64,000 bases of DNA from Dioscorea cayenensis subsp. rotundata (GCF_009730915.1 NC_052475.1:27899016-27963015), one strand, 5' to 3'; counted from the stretch's first letter, positions 1-12,232 are shown. The notes: generated by a model not told the origin, from the sequence alone. Made by a program: numbers and translations.

Positions 1-507
1 AGCTGATAGGATGATGTTGAAACATTAGTTACTCTAATGATATGCACCCATTACATAATATTCCAAAAAGTTTACAATTTTCAAAAATGATAATGGTTGA
101 GTTGCAATCCCACTATATGCTCATGGAAGGTAAGCATTCACCTCACAAATGAAAATGTGGGAAACAATAATGGGATAAGAAACACCTTACTTTCATAAGG
201 AAATCGCCAAATAAAAGCAGCCTCTCAAAAAAGATGAAAATGATATCTAGTAAAAACAGAAACAAAATATATCTTAAAAGTGGTCTTCTTAGCATCAAGT
301 GTAGAACTAAAGCTAAGCAAGGAAATCACCTCAGGTACCACATAAGATACCAAAAATATAATAGTATTGCTACTTCATCAAAATGTTATTAATTCAACCA
401 ATCAATCACAAACATAGCATGTTAAAAGTGCTTAATATGACTTAGAAAGATTCATAAAGATTCTAATTGATTGCAGCTAGAATAAAATAAAAGGAATGAG
501 TTGCTAC
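1..507. other. VPS18 intron sequence
   Basis: AT-rich sequence after the donor at 507. I could not find the next VPS18 exon here, so it is taken as intron running off the window. Confidence 0.5.
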
Positions 508-3500
508 CTTTGCATAGAATGAGGCTGCTCTGTAAAAATCCTTGGTGGAAAAAGCAGCATCGGCCTGCATTGAACTTCTTTTGTTATTCACTACTGAAAT
601 GCATTGCTAAATCAGGAAATATAAGCCATCAGGTCATTGGTTATTGAAAGATAAGAGATAATGAATCAATTTCTAAGGCGCCCACATAATATAAATCTGC
701 AAAAATATTACAAATAGAGACGTATGACATGTATGCATTAGCATTACCTGCACCAGGTATACTTGATCTCTCTGATATGGATTGCGACAATGAGCTAAAG
801 AAGTTGCATATTCCTTCATGTCAAGATACACTTGCCACATATCTCGGCCTTCATCATGAACAGATACCTAAAGTATGGCTACTATCAGAAAATTATGAAA
901 ATCTTCAGAGATAGAACATTCGGGCCAAGTGATCAAGTGCAATCTGAAGTACACTTATATTGAACAAACCTGAAATATAGAACTTTCATCATAAGCATAG
1001 AATAATCCAGCAGTAGCATCACTGCACAATCCAATAATGCCTTTTGAAATCGATTCTGGTGCATGATCAAATTTCAATTCCTCCACAATCGTTTGACTAA
1101 TACGATTGACAACCTGCACAATAGAAGCATACAACACCTATTACGATGCTACAAATGTTTCTTCTTGCTCAAATCCTGGATAGAATTCCATACAATATTG
1201 AAGCTTAATTTGAAAAAATATTTACTATTGGAATTTGTATCCATTTTTATTAAATTAATTTTATCACTGTAAAACTGGATTTGCTTGCACAAAACTATCA
1301 TAATTAAGAATCTGAATAAGATCCTTGTTTATTATTTTTGGCTATTGTGAGCAAACAGGATAAATACAATATATTTAAAGAAACAATTTAAGGATGAAAT
1401 AGTTGAAGGACACATAGTTGGGTGAAGTAAAAAACACAACCATCTCACAACCACCTAGCAAGTGAGTGCTAGAGCTAGCCAAGTAGTGGGTATCATATTG
1501 TCTGACTTGAAGAAATCCTCATATTGCCTCACAAACACAGCAGTCTCGCTGTTGGATGTTAAATGTTATAAGATATGAAAAATAACCGTGCATATAAAAT
1601 CATACCTTTACTTTGTCGCCGATCAGAAGCAAAAAATGAAACTCAGACACTGCAAGAGACCGTGGTATAATAGTTTCAGCAGTATCACTCAATTTTGAGT
1701 AGTTCAAAAGGCCTTTGTTTTCCACAAAATTTTCATCTCCACTAGTTGAGCTACAAAAGATATTTATAGTTAGTATATCGACATTACTTATAATCTCAGC
1801 ATTAAAAAGATTCTAGGGGAGTGTGCACGTGAATTTTCGTCAATTCTGACCATATGACCAAACACTACCTATGTTGGGCTCCAAAGTTGAGATCACCATG
1901 ATAAATTCCAGCTCCAGAAAGCCAAGCAAAATGTTTGGCTCTTCTTTGATTGATAAAAAAATGTAGTTCACTGCAGATAAACCAAGATATGCAAATACAC
2001 TTTTAATAAAATAGAACTGACCATAATATATAATAACTTCATTCGAGAAGAAAATCACACAAAGATCATTGTCTAATCATCAATGAAGGCAACATGAAGA
2101 ACAGAATACCTAGCAAACTCCATAGAAAGCATCTAAAGGAGAACCAAATCAAGAACTTCCATACTTGCCGCCACCTTTATCAAAAACCCAAATTCTATAT
2201 TTTTCATTCAGCATCTTTTCCAAGTATAGATATCAGAGAAAATATTTCCTTTGTTATCTCACTAATTATCAGATATGGCCTTCACTATTTTAAATACAGT
2301 AACATACAATGCACATACCTATTTGGTATTTCTCCTGGAAGCTCCATAAAATGTACTGCCCGATCAGAATAACTAGCGAATACTGTCTGCAAAAGGTTTA
2401 TGTTAGCATCATAAAGATTATTTCTTATACCATTGCAAAGATGTTGTATGGAACTAAATTCATCATGTTTCACTCTGATTGGTCGCATGACCTGGTTTGT
2501 AAATAAATCCAAAATTACAAAGCTAATGCGACTTATATCATTTAGCCGCATCCATAGATATGGATGTCAGTGTTGATGTGCATATGTTGTCATTGCAAAG
2601 ATGTTGTATGGACAAAAGTCATAACTAGCTAGTTCACACTGAAGCTCTTGGATCACAGGAAAATTCACATAGAAACCTATGTTCAGTGGCACCAATTGAG
2701 GTAAAATAAATGACAATGAAAGAAGATCCTCTCCATCAATACTCTGCCTGAGTCTGTTCCTTGACTTCGTGATTGCTCACCAAACGAAAAGAGAAATTAT
2801 AAAGAAGCAATCAGAACTCCAGTGCAGCAAAAGAGGGGGTTCTGAATCCCATCCGATTTACATATTCAAATATAAGTAAAGAAACTGGCATTTTCTGACT
2901 TGCATGCAATGTACCTCCCCAAAAAATTAAAGAATGATCAATTAAATCATTAAAGACATTAATATTAGTAAATTGTATAGCATATCATATGTACTGATCT
3001 TTATGTTGGATTAATATATAAAACCTCCAGGTAGGCAGTGTATAGCAAACTTGATATCAGTTCTAGTTTTTTTCCAAAATATGCAAAATTCAGTAAACAT
3101 ATAATCACTCTGACCAAGACATGATCACAATTAAACAATGCATTATTGCAAACAAAAATGACTTACTTCTAAAGATCCAATGCCAGTGAATGAATACAGC
3201 CTCGTTGGTGTGACGGCCATCACATAGTACCTTGTTGCATTACCAACAGCAGCTGTTTCCATCTGCAAATGAGGAATCATACTACCAACATTAAACATGC
3301 AAGTATAAATCAAATTAAAAATAAAAAAAAATGCACAAATTCACAATCCAAGAAAACCTGCAAGCCTGTAATGGCTTCGGGGAGCTCATTCAGCTCAAAC
3401 AAAACCTTCACATACTTCTCCTTCTTGTCTACCTCATCAACTGCCATCTCATACATCTGCCCATTCTCAGTCCCAAGAATAATCTCCCTCGTTGAAGCTG

Positions 3501-4068
3501 AAATACAAAAGCATTTTTGCGATAAATGAAAAACCAAATGCAATGCAATAAGGAAGCACTTTCCGAATGAAAAACCAAATGCAACGCAACTTGGAAGCAC
3601 CTTCGGTGATCTGCTGGCGATTCCACGCAACGGCATTAACGACGAGGCCTTTGAGACGGGTTATTGGCCTAGGTCGTCCCCACTTCGCATGGGTATAGTA
3701 CGTCTCCGCACCACCAGGGTGCAGGACGGTAGCGATGCAGTGACTGCCCCCTGGATCAGCAAATATACGATGCACCGGCTGCTCGCCACCGCGGCCACCC
3801 GATAACTCAAGATCTGGCGATCGGATATGAATAGAGAAAGAGCGAAAGATTAGGGTTGCAGACCAAGAAAGAAGAAGAAAAAGGGAAAGAGGGATAAAGA
3901 TTAACCGAAAGAATCGCCAGCGCCGAAATCATGGCGGATGATCCATCCACGGCTGGTGCCGAGGAGGATGACATCGTTGCCGGCGGCCATGGAGGTGATG
4001 ACGCCATGGCCCTTGGCGGCGTTGCGCTCGAGAGGGTCGACGGAGAAGACCTGCCCACCAGTGTCCAT
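508..4068 (-). CDS. VPS18: VPS18, HOPS/CORVET subunit (5' part, 10 exons)
   Basis: Encodes the N-terminal 416 residues of vacuolar protein sorting protein 18, a core subunit of the HOPS and CORVET tethering complexes that drive fusion at the vacuole and late endosome. Exons read on the minus strand are 4068-3906, 3813-3601, 3497-3358, 3262-3167, 2386-2319, 1970-1869, 1750-1606, 1113-970, 867-748 and 564-508; all have GT/AG borders and phases that add up. The start MDTGGQVFSVDPLER is the usual plant VPS18 start. Family-typical stretches include GTENGQMYEMAVDEVDKKEK, FASYSDRAVHFMELPGEIP, LSEFHFLLLIGDKVK-type, and SKGIIGLCSDA. This is the beta-propeller half; the clathrin-repeat and C-terminal RING parts lie beyond the left edge. 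Alternatives are unlikely given the collinear match to remembered plant VPS18. Confidence 0.93.
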
Positions 4069-4369
4069 TCGGGGCGAGATCGAGTAAATTCTCGATCACG
4101 ATTGTGCTGTTTTAATCTTTAGATACAGGTTTAATTAGTAAAGTAAATTGGGATATGGATATGATGGCACATCCAAATTTATGATTATTAAAAGATTTAA
4201 CTTTTTACTCTATTGAAATTTTAAAAAATATTAAATGTTGTGGTTTTAAATGTCATTCTTTATGTGGTTTATCCGCTTAAATTTAATGTTTTTCGTAAAT
4301 AAATAAAGCCTTGGATCAAAAGCAACTGCAGCGAACTGCTTAGATAAAGAATGGCATCCTCATTTTAAT
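4069..4369. other. VPS18 upstream region
   Basis: About 300 bases of AT-rich DNA between the VPS18 start codon and the foldback element. It should contain the VPS18 promoter and 5' leader; no clear motif was recognised. Confidence 0.4.
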
Positions 4370-4592
4370 TTTTTTATTTTTTTATTTTTTTACAAAATTT
4401 ACAAGCAATAAAGTAAAAAACAAACGGTTACAGAGGTGCACCAGTTACGATGCTTTGATCTTTTAGGGATAAACCCCCCGCCATGCAACCTTAGATGGGA
4501 AAACGAGAGGTATTTTTCACACAGAACTCTCATGAGAGACAAAAAAAAAAAGTGAATTGTAATTTGAGAGGTCTCGGGTTCCTAATGACAAG

Positions 4593-4610
4593 CACTGGTA
4601 ATTACCAGTG
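4593..4610. repeat. 18-bp perfect palindrome
   Basis: CACTGGTAATTACCAGTG is its own reverse complement. It sits inside the foldback element between two copies of GGTTCCTAATGACA. Its function, if any, is unknown. Confidence 0.8.
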
Positions 4611-4689
4611 AACTAGCTCATGGTTCCTAATGACATCCTTATTCACTGCAAATCAAGATGATTAAACCAACTGTACGAAAAAAAAAAAG

Positions 4690-5830
4690 TTAAAAACCAC
4701 AAACTCTTTCAAATACCCAAATCGTAACACACTCAATAAGTATCTCTAAACTTTCATTGTGGCCGCGCCTAGGTTCAGAGCCATCAAGGTAGTCATGCTC
4801 TAAACATTGACCCATCAGTTCACCGTATGGTGACTCTACCTCCCCAATGGCAGTCCGATCATGGTCCTATGCCCTCTCCTAAATTGGTCGAAAAAATCAA
4901 TATGTCTTTCATGGCACATCAAAAGGATGACCACTAGGACCGTTACTGCAGTAAGGTAACACCATATAAGTCAAGTAATACAAGTATAACACCATACATA
5001 GTCCAATAGCCAGTTTAATAATCAATATCCAAGAATAATTACCATTTTCATAAGGAAATAATGAAAACACAAGCATATCCAAATTTGTGAAGCAAAACAA
5101 TTAACAATTTACAAAATAAGTATTATCCTTAAAATCCTTTCCTTCGAACAACAATATTTTGCAAGTATGAAGTATCAATAAATAAACTCATTTCAAGTCA
5201 ATCAAAGCCCAGATTCAAATATAAAAGCAACTATAACTTAACTCAAGTAATAAAATATAATTATATGTATTATCCTAGTAGAATTATGCATAATTAATAC
5301 CACTCACAAAAATCGCCTAGGCTTTGGACATGATTACTCCTTGGCGATCTCTTTTCCCTTTGGAAAAGGTTTCATCACCTAATTAAAAAGAATGCAAACC
5401 TTGAATAAAATACAAAAACAAAATGATGGAAGCCTCGAATGCAAGAATGCACGCCCTCATACACTAACCCTAAAACTATGGGGCAAATGGCACAAGTTTT
5501 GGACCCAAAAGGCCTCAAAATTATTAACAAACAATACCAAGTCCAAGCAGCATCAAAGCTAAAACATGCTCATTTACCACAAGCACTAGGTTCATCTAGC
5601 AAGGATGAAGAAAACAAGGAGAAAACAAGAAGGAATGAGGTGTTTACCTTACTAACTTCAAGAGAGAAAGAGGAAAGAAATATAGAGTTTCAATCTATTA
5701 AGGAAATAAACATTATTCGAGGTCTCTATTTTCTCCAAGAGAAAAGTAAAAATGAATGAAAGGAAAAACATGGCTTTGAAAAGACAAGAAGTATGGCTTT
5801 TTATTTCAGCCTTTGTGGGCATTTTCAAAA
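4690..5830 (+). mobile_element. Old LTR fragment related to the 6.8-kb solo LTR
   Basis: The stretch 4720-4870 (CTAGGTTCAGAGCCATCAAG, then TTGACCCATCAGTTCACC) aligns with 7450-7570 inside the solo LTR at 6803-9826 in the same orientation, and the layout downstream is similar. It is a diverged fossil fragment with no recognisable ends and no coding capacity. Family: probably Ty3/gypsy, by association only. Confidence 0.45.
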
Positions 5831-5887
5831 AAAAAATACACAAAAAAACAAGTCAAACATGATGATAAAAAGGAGTCGAAAAACTAC

Positions 5888-5918
<31 letters not shown>
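5888..5918. repeat. (AAT)n microsatellite
   Basis: About ten uninterrupted AAT units just inside the right arm of the foldback element. Confidence 0.9.
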
Positions 5919-6045
5919 GATCCTTCGGTGGTGGGGGGTTATCCCTAAAAGACCAGTCAAAGCACCGTAACTAGTGCACCTTTGAATTTGTTTGTCTTTG
6001 CTTTGTCGCTTTTCGACTTTGTCAAAATAAAATAAAAAAATCATC

Positions 6046-6647
6046 GGTAAGAGTTTTTTTTTTCCTTAATTTCTCAATCGAACTCCATGATCAATGTAAA
6101 TTGAACATCACAATCTAAGTTTATTTGGATATATTTACTTTATTTGAATGTTTTTTTCATCAATTTCTTAAATTTTTGAAAAATGAAAGTTCAAGGGGGA
6201 GGATTTAACGGGAAGAAGAAATTGAAAGAGCAAGTTTTTTATTTATTGAAAAAAAGGGTGATTTGATTGATATACTTATTTATTTTATTATTTATAAATA
6301 TGATAAGTGTAGTTAACGAGGAGCGTATGCAACAGTGAGAAATGGATCATTTAGTCTATGTGCCATCCATCACCTCGTAATACGAAATTTTGAATAACAA
6401 GTCCATACCCATACGAAATATGTTACACATGATACCTTCTCAACGTACCAATGAGCTAAGAACTCTTTAGTTTATTTATTCATGTTTAACTAAAAATAAA
6501 TTTGAAAATAACAGGGAATCAAATATATTTTTAATTAAACACTAAACTGTACTAACTTAAGTTGTCACATAACTATTTTGATAAATTTTTATTATACATC
6601 TAAATAGCTCATTTGGTTGTAAAAAATGATTTATTTATTTTTTGATA
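6046..6647. other. AT-rich intergenic spacer
   Basis: No gene or recognisable repeat seen between the foldback element and the next inverted-arm element. Confidence 0.4.
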
Positions 6648-6802
6648 AATAATTAAATTTTGGTCAAATATTATTTTTGTCACTGAAGTTTGATTTGTTT
6701 CAAAATGCCTACTAAAGTTACTAATCATTTTAGAGGTAAGTCATCTTATAAATTAATATTTTCATTAGCTGATGTGGATGCCGAGAAAAATCTAGTCAGT
6801 GG

Positions 6803-9800
6803 TGTCACACCCACCCCTTCCACCGAGGTAAATGTGGCACCCATCAGTTAAAAATCCTTTTTAACTGGAAACTGACGCCTCTCAAAAACCAAATCAAACT
6901 TACAAATCACATTTTACAACTTCACACCAACTACAGGTTCAAATACATAAATACCATGAATACTGATAACTCAAATTTGCGAGTACAACCGCTACTGAGA
7001 TCACAACAACAATAAATAGAAAGAAAGATATGGGACCCACTGCAATCTTGGACTCAACCCCGACTAGCACTATAGTCGAACAGGCAATCTAGGGTCCTTT
7101 TTCCTGCAGATCTACAGAGACATTCGGGTTGGTCAGTAGTGGCTTAATAATTTTAAATACTTAAATACTGATGTATATAAAAGTATATAAATACCAATCT
7201 GCTCAAATAATTTTTCCAACTTTTTTTCAAAATACCGTAATTCTAGCAAAAATACAATTCTTAAAAGAACTCTTGAAACATAAATTCAACATAAATCAAC
7301 ATCAATTTGATTTTTCTCGGAAAAACAAAAAAATTTTTGTGAGAGTTTGGTCTCATCACGATTCAAAAAAATATAACAAAAAAATCTCAAATTCAAAAAT
7401 AAAAGCAATACCCAACACTCACCCAAAGATAACATGGTCTAGAAAACTCTCTAAACCCTCGCCGTGGCAGTGGCTAGGTTCGAGCCGTCGAGGAACTCAT
7501 GTCCTGACGTTGACCCATCGGTTCACCCGGTCGGTGACCCCGGCCACCCGATGAATATCCGATCGAGGGCTCTACGCTCCCACCGAAGCGGCCCTCGTAG
7601 AAATCAACACCCGGGGTCCACCACGCCACCTCTAAAGGTCGGCCCGTGGGGACTCACTCATCGCGATGAGTCGGGCCTTAGCCCGCCGTCACCGTCCAAA
7701 CCATCAATTAGATACATCAATAATACAATCGATGTAAATCATATCACAGGATCCTTATCCAGGACAAGCATTCACATCACGGAAATAACCATTATTTTCC
7801 ACAAAGCCAATGCCAAAAGTATAACAATGTATAATACCAGTAAAGATCCATAATACCATTCCTATACCAGGAATGAAAACCAGTTCCACAAATATTGTCG
7901 GTAAAAACATTTTAATACGCGCACATGATTTCACAAATCATTCCAAATCAAAGCAGCATATGTACCCATCCAAAAATAAATACATGAATTGAATAATTAA
8001 ATCACATATATATGTATTTCTATTATTCACAAATACGTATAATTATACAAAACTGATGTATCAATACGGTTATCATGGCACATCGTAGGAAAATAAATAT
8101 AAGTATATTTCGACCTTATACGCAATTAAACATGATAAAATGAAATACTTAAACATTTATTTCCAAAATACTAGCCATTAAACAATTATTTCAAAATAAT
8201 AATAATAATTTATTTATTTAAAATAATAGCCACTACCAACTCACCTGGTCTCCTTGGGTTTCTTGCTAGACCTGGAACTCCCTCCCAAGCCTAATCAACA
8301 CCTAACAGGATAACATAATAAAAATAAATAAACAATTATGACAACTAAAAAAACATAATTGAACCCAAAGAAAAATACATGAAAAGCAATAACCGACTCT
8401 CTAATTGGGCCCACTCACTCCAATCGGTTCAAACCCCGACTCTGCATAATCAAATTGGTCTCCAATTGCACTTAAGCCAACTCAATTTGGGCTAGACCAT
8501 TCTGAACCAACCTGAACCAGCCTCAATTCCACTGAACCAAACTCAAATTCACTGAACCAGGTTTAATTAAACCCACTAGCCTTGAACCAACTTAATTCTT
8601 ATACAAATTCTGTTGAACCAGCTTGGTTCAACCGAACCCAATTCTCTTCCAATTGGTTCAGCCCAAACCTTTAGCCCAACATCTAAACCAAACCCAAATC
8701 AACTTCAACCAATTTAATTCAACCAAACCATTCAAGTCCAACCATACTCAACTTGATTTGATCAAACCCAGACCAGATCAATTCAATTAAACCCAACCAC
8801 TTCAATTCTCATCCAAACCCAATTCCAATTCAATTAAATGAACTTGGTTAAACCAAATCAAACTCAACTCAATCAATTCAATTCAACTCAACCAAAATCA
8901 ATTTTGGCTAAACCCAACCAATTCCAATCCAACCATCATCATTAACACCTTTAATCATCATAATCATCAACTTAATTAACTAAACTAAACCCTAATCTCG
9001 GGTGCTACAAGTAATTGCTACAAGTAAAACCCGAAAAATCTCATCCTCTATTCAAGCTAGATTCATCACAAATACAAGTATTTTTTTCCAAATAACTTCA
9101 AGATTCATCATCCATCAACAACAAACCATTATTATTTCTACTCAAATCTATCATTTTCTTCATCAAATAACCAATATATACATATATACATGCATACATA
9201 CATCCATGCCAAAAAATAATACAAGGAAGCCTCTTACTAAAGCCAAAAAAATAATACAGGAAGCCTCTTACTAAGCTAAGTCATCCCTCCCATGAGCTCC
9301 CTCCGACGATCTCCAAGTTTTTCTCTTTAAAAACCTCTAATTTCTCTCATTTCTTCATAACTCTCGGGTTCATCGTAGCAAAATGGTGGAGAAGAAGATG
9401 AACAACACAAGTTCTCAGATTTTTTTCTCAATTAACTCTCAGCCAAAAATTCACTTTTTAGTCCCTGAAAAGATAATTTATTACAAAACAGTCCCTGAAA
9501 AAAACTCCCAAATGGTCCTTGAATTATGAAATAGTATTCTCAAAAGGTCCTTTCAAATTACCCAACGGTCCCCAGGTTATAACACAACATTTTAAAAAGA
9601 TCCCTTCCATCTTACCTTTCAGTCCTCGGATTCCATAAACATTTCATGTCCATCCTTTTCATTTATTCTTTAACCCAAAATCTTTTAAAAACTTTTACAT
9701 TTAAGTCCTTGTTCTTTCCACTTGGGTTTCTCACCAAAATTACTCTGTACAAAAATCTTACTGCAACTGTAGTATTAAACTAAATATATTTTTTTCAGTA

Positions 9801-9826
9801 ATTATCCAAAGGTTCAGGGTATTACA
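6803..9826 (+). mobile_element. Solo LTR, 3.0 kb, Ty3/gypsy-type
   Basis: Starts TGTCACACCC and ends GGGTATTACA, imperfectly inverted ends of the plant LTR type, and is flanked by a perfect 5-bp direct repeat AGTGG at 6798-6802 and 9827-9831. No primer-binding site, polypurine tract, gag or pol follows, so this is a solo LTR left after recombination between two LTRs. The length and TGTCACACC start fit long-LTR chromoviruses such as Tekay/Del, but the lineage is inferred. It is a fossil without coding capacity. An unusual G-poor tract spans about 8400-9000. Its intact target duplication suggests it is younger than the MITE it interrupts. Confidence 0.85.
8400..9000 (+). repeat. G-poor degenerate AACC/CAATT-rich tract inside the LTR
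   Basis: Degenerate short units such as CAATTCAACCAAACC recur for about 600 bases, with very few G residues on the plus strand. It lies wholly within the solo LTR. Confidence 0.6.
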
Positions 9827-9978
9827 AGTGGACTGTCAAAGAGTCATCTATAGCCTCAACATCAGCTAATGATAATGCTAATCCATCAGGTGACTTATTA
9901 TTGAAATGATTAGTAATTTTGGAGAGCATTCTGAAATAAATCAAATTTAGTAATCAAAATATTATTTGACCAAAATTT

Positions 9979-10556
9979 AATAAATTATTAAATAAATAAA
10001 TAAATAAATATATATATATATAAGTATATAACCATACAAAAAATAGTTGTTGTTGTATATATAATACTATATAGTATATTCTGCCGCACAAATTAAATAA
10101 TTATTTTCATAAATATCCCGTGTTTGGGAAAAGAAGTGACAAGTACACCTTGAATTATATCACATGCCAACTCTTCATTACCAAGTACCAACATTGTTTT
10201 TTTTTTTAAAAAAAATATATTAAAAGGAAAACTGTGTGAGTACACAAGCACGAAGGACAGAAATAATTCTAGATACAAAACAGAAAAGAAAAACAACAAC
10301 TAAACCAATAAGAAATCCATTAGCACTTGAATAAGGTACAAAAACCATTACCAACTTTGTCACTAACATCCCATCTCAGCAACAAATTTTAATTATTTTT
10401 TTTTTCACACACCACTCCTAATAAATACAAAGAAAGGAGATTCAACATAATACATGAGTCTAAGTTCCCATATAATACCCAAAATCAAATACAAGTTTCA
10501 AAACAGCTTTAGTCTATCATGATAAATTTGACAACCCACTCAACTTACAGATGCTT
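9979..10556. other. AT-rich spacer with short simple repeats
   Basis: Contains (AAAT)n and (TA)n runs at about 9980-10020, followed by AT-rich sequence with no recognisable gene. Confidence 0.4.
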
Positions 10557-10712
10557 ATCACGTAAAACAGAGAAATTTAAATTCACAATCATAACGAGGG
10601 AATTTAAAATCAACATCATTAGAAAACTAATTAAATTATTCGGAATCAACAGTTACCTCCTTAATTACGGGTCCCATTCACACAATTTTTTTAATAATTA
10701 TTTGAAAAAGAT
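10557..10712 (+). repeat. Direct repeat copy 1 of 12.3-kb gene upstream sequence
   Basis: About 155 bases matching 11998-12151 in the same orientation. Shared blocks include AAAACAGAGAAATT, AACGAGGGA, ATCAACATCAT, AAAACTAATTAAATTATTC, GGAATCAACAGT-type and TTAATTACGGGTCCCATTCA. Confidence 0.85.
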
Positions 10713-10800
10713 CCTCATTTATCATGGGATGGTTGAATTCCTGCACCAAAATATTACAATAGTATTATAGTGATACTAGGTCGAGATATTGAGTTTGAAC

Positions 10801-11456
10801 CATTGTTATCAAACCCGGACCGGCCCGGCGGTTCGACCGGTCGACCCGGTGACCCGGTGACTAAACTGGTTCGGGTCTCTAATTAGACCGGACATGCAAT
10901 CAACCCGGTGTAACCCGATGTGACCCGGTGTGACCCGGCCAAACCCGGTGACCCGGCCGGGTTTCAATGACCCGAGCGGGTTAATGCTTGTTTATAAAAT
11001 AACCTTTTTATTTTTTAGTTTTTGTATATTTTTTATATGTTGGAGGGTAAAAATGACCCTTTCATCCTTTAGTTTTGTTATGTATTGGATTAAAATGGTT
11101 TGATGTTAAGTTTAAACATGTATTGTAGATTGATTTGGTGTTAAATTTAAATTTGTGTTGTGGAATAGTCAGTCATGTGAAGCTTGAATTTTGAAATTTT
11201 GTTATGTATTGATTTTATGTTTGTCATGTATTTTTACAATTTATTTTTTCCCTTCATATTATTTATTTGATAACAAATAATAAATGAATATTATATATTA
11301 TTATAGAATTAAAAACTAATTTATAATTTAAAAAATAATATATAAAAATAATTTTATTAACCCAGCATTGACCCAAATGACCCGGCGGTTGAACCAATTG
11401 ACCCGAGACCCGGAGCCTAGACCGGGTCGATGTCCGGGCCGGGTCTGATAACTATG
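10801..11456. mobile_element. hAT-type MITE (656 bp) with 8-bp target duplication
   Basis: Terminal inverted repeats are CATTGTTATCAAACCCGG on the left and, read from the right, CATAGTTATCAGACCCGG. A perfect 8-bp direct repeat GTTTGAAC flanks it at 10793-10800 and 11457-11464, as expected for hAT transposition. The ends are GC-rich and built from repeated GACCCGG(T)G units, and the centre is AT-rich and non-coding. There is no transposase, so it is non-autonomous. The perfect target duplication argues for a fairly recent insertion. Confidence 0.92.
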
Positions 11457-11540
11457 GTTTGAACGAACCTCCTCAAAAAAGTAGTAGTGTATCTCTCCCT
11501 TCTAAAATTTATGACAGAAGTCTTTCAAATCATTTTTAGG

Positions 11541-11905
11541 GGCAGTTTGGTCCGTGGTAATGACATATTACCACGTAATGAGATTACTATAGTAATATGA
11601 GTGAGAATGTTATATGGTTGGGAATATTGTGGTAATTTAATATAACCATGTTTGGTTGGGAACTATTATTACTGGGAATAGTTCATTACCGTGTTTGGTT
11701 GTCATGGTAATCAATTTGTTAAAATATAAAAAGTTATAAGATTACCCTGGTAATCTAAGATAGACATCAAATTTGGTGGCAATAGGATTAATACTTTCTT
11801 GATAATATTTATAAGTTGATAATGTAATATTACCATCCACATTACCACTGGTGCAATGCCAAATGGTAATATTTTCAGATTACCACGTAACACGTAGTAA
11901 TCTTT
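11541..11905. mobile_element. Degenerate GGTAAT/ATTACC-rich MITE remnant
   Basis: Begins GGGGCAGTTTGGTCCG, like the ends of Tourist/Harbinger-type MITEs, and contains many inverted copies of GGTAAT and ATTACC, including ATTACCACGTAA near both ends. I could not find a matching right terminus, so it is probably truncated or very old. Confidence 0.4.
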
Positions 11906-11997
11906 CTGTATTTTAAGAGGTGGTTAAAACACTTGATTTTTTACCATGTTTTTCGCTTCTGGATTAAAAAAAAAAACCACACACTTACCAACACTTA

Positions 11998-12151
11998 AAA
12001 CAGAGAAATTGAAATTCATATTTAGAACGAGGGAGTTAAAAGTTTATTAAGATCAACATCATATGAAAACTAATTAAATTATTCAGAATCAACAGTAACA
12101 TGCTTAATTACGGGTCCCATTCACACAAATTTGCTCTAATAATTATTTACA
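11998..12151 (+). repeat. Direct repeat copy 2, upstream of the 12.3-kb gene
   Basis: Partner of 10557-10712. It ends about 140 bases before the start codon at 12291, so the duplicated segment includes distal promoter sequence of that gene. Confidence 0.85.
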
Positions 12152-12232
12152 TGGGAGCGTCTAAAAGGGGGCCCTCGTATCATCATCCAACGCTCCAAAT
12201 TCAACCAATCCCCAACGTCTCCTTCATCAGCC

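Larger units (their letters stand above)
4370..6045. mobile_element. Foldback (inverted-arm) element, about 1.7 kb
   Basis: Two inverted arms of roughly 100-120 bases bound the element. The left arm (about 4370-4490) contains GGTGCACCAGTTACGATGCT followed by TTTTAGGGATAAACCCCCC; the right arm (about 5925-6045) carries the same series in inverse orientation (GGTGCACTAGTTACGGTGCT, then TTTTAGGGATAACCCCCC). Similarity continues outward into an A-rich tract. No transposase is encoded, and I cannot find a clear target duplication, so the superfamily is unknown. The interior holds an 18-bp perfect palindrome at 4593-4610, an old LTR-like fragment and an (AAT)n tract. A diverged relative of the arm lies at 21830-22045, so this is a dispersed family. 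Confidence 0.6.
6648..9978. mobile_element. MITE/foldback element split by a solo LTR
   Basis: The left arm 6648-6802 and the right arm 9827-9978 are inverted copies of one another at roughly 80% identity by eye. Both contain, reading inward, AAATTTTGGTCAAATATTAT, then TTTGATTT(G/A)TTTCA(A/G)AATGC, ACTAATCATTT and TCATTAGCTGATGT. Removing the LTR and one copy of its target duplication leaves a non-coding element of about 305 bases, so the LTR element entered it later. The ends resemble TTTGGTC-type Mutator-like MITEs, but no 9-bp target duplication could be confirmed. Confidence 0.7.

Noticed and set aside
4370-6045. CACTA transposon (arms contain CACTAG next to the box)
   Set aside because: Arm similarity continues outside the CACTA-like string, so it is not terminal; the left arm reads CACCA.
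7171-7853. Two overlapping frames of 127-129 codons
   Set aside because: They lie wholly inside the solo LTR, in its GC-richer part, and show no protein similarity.
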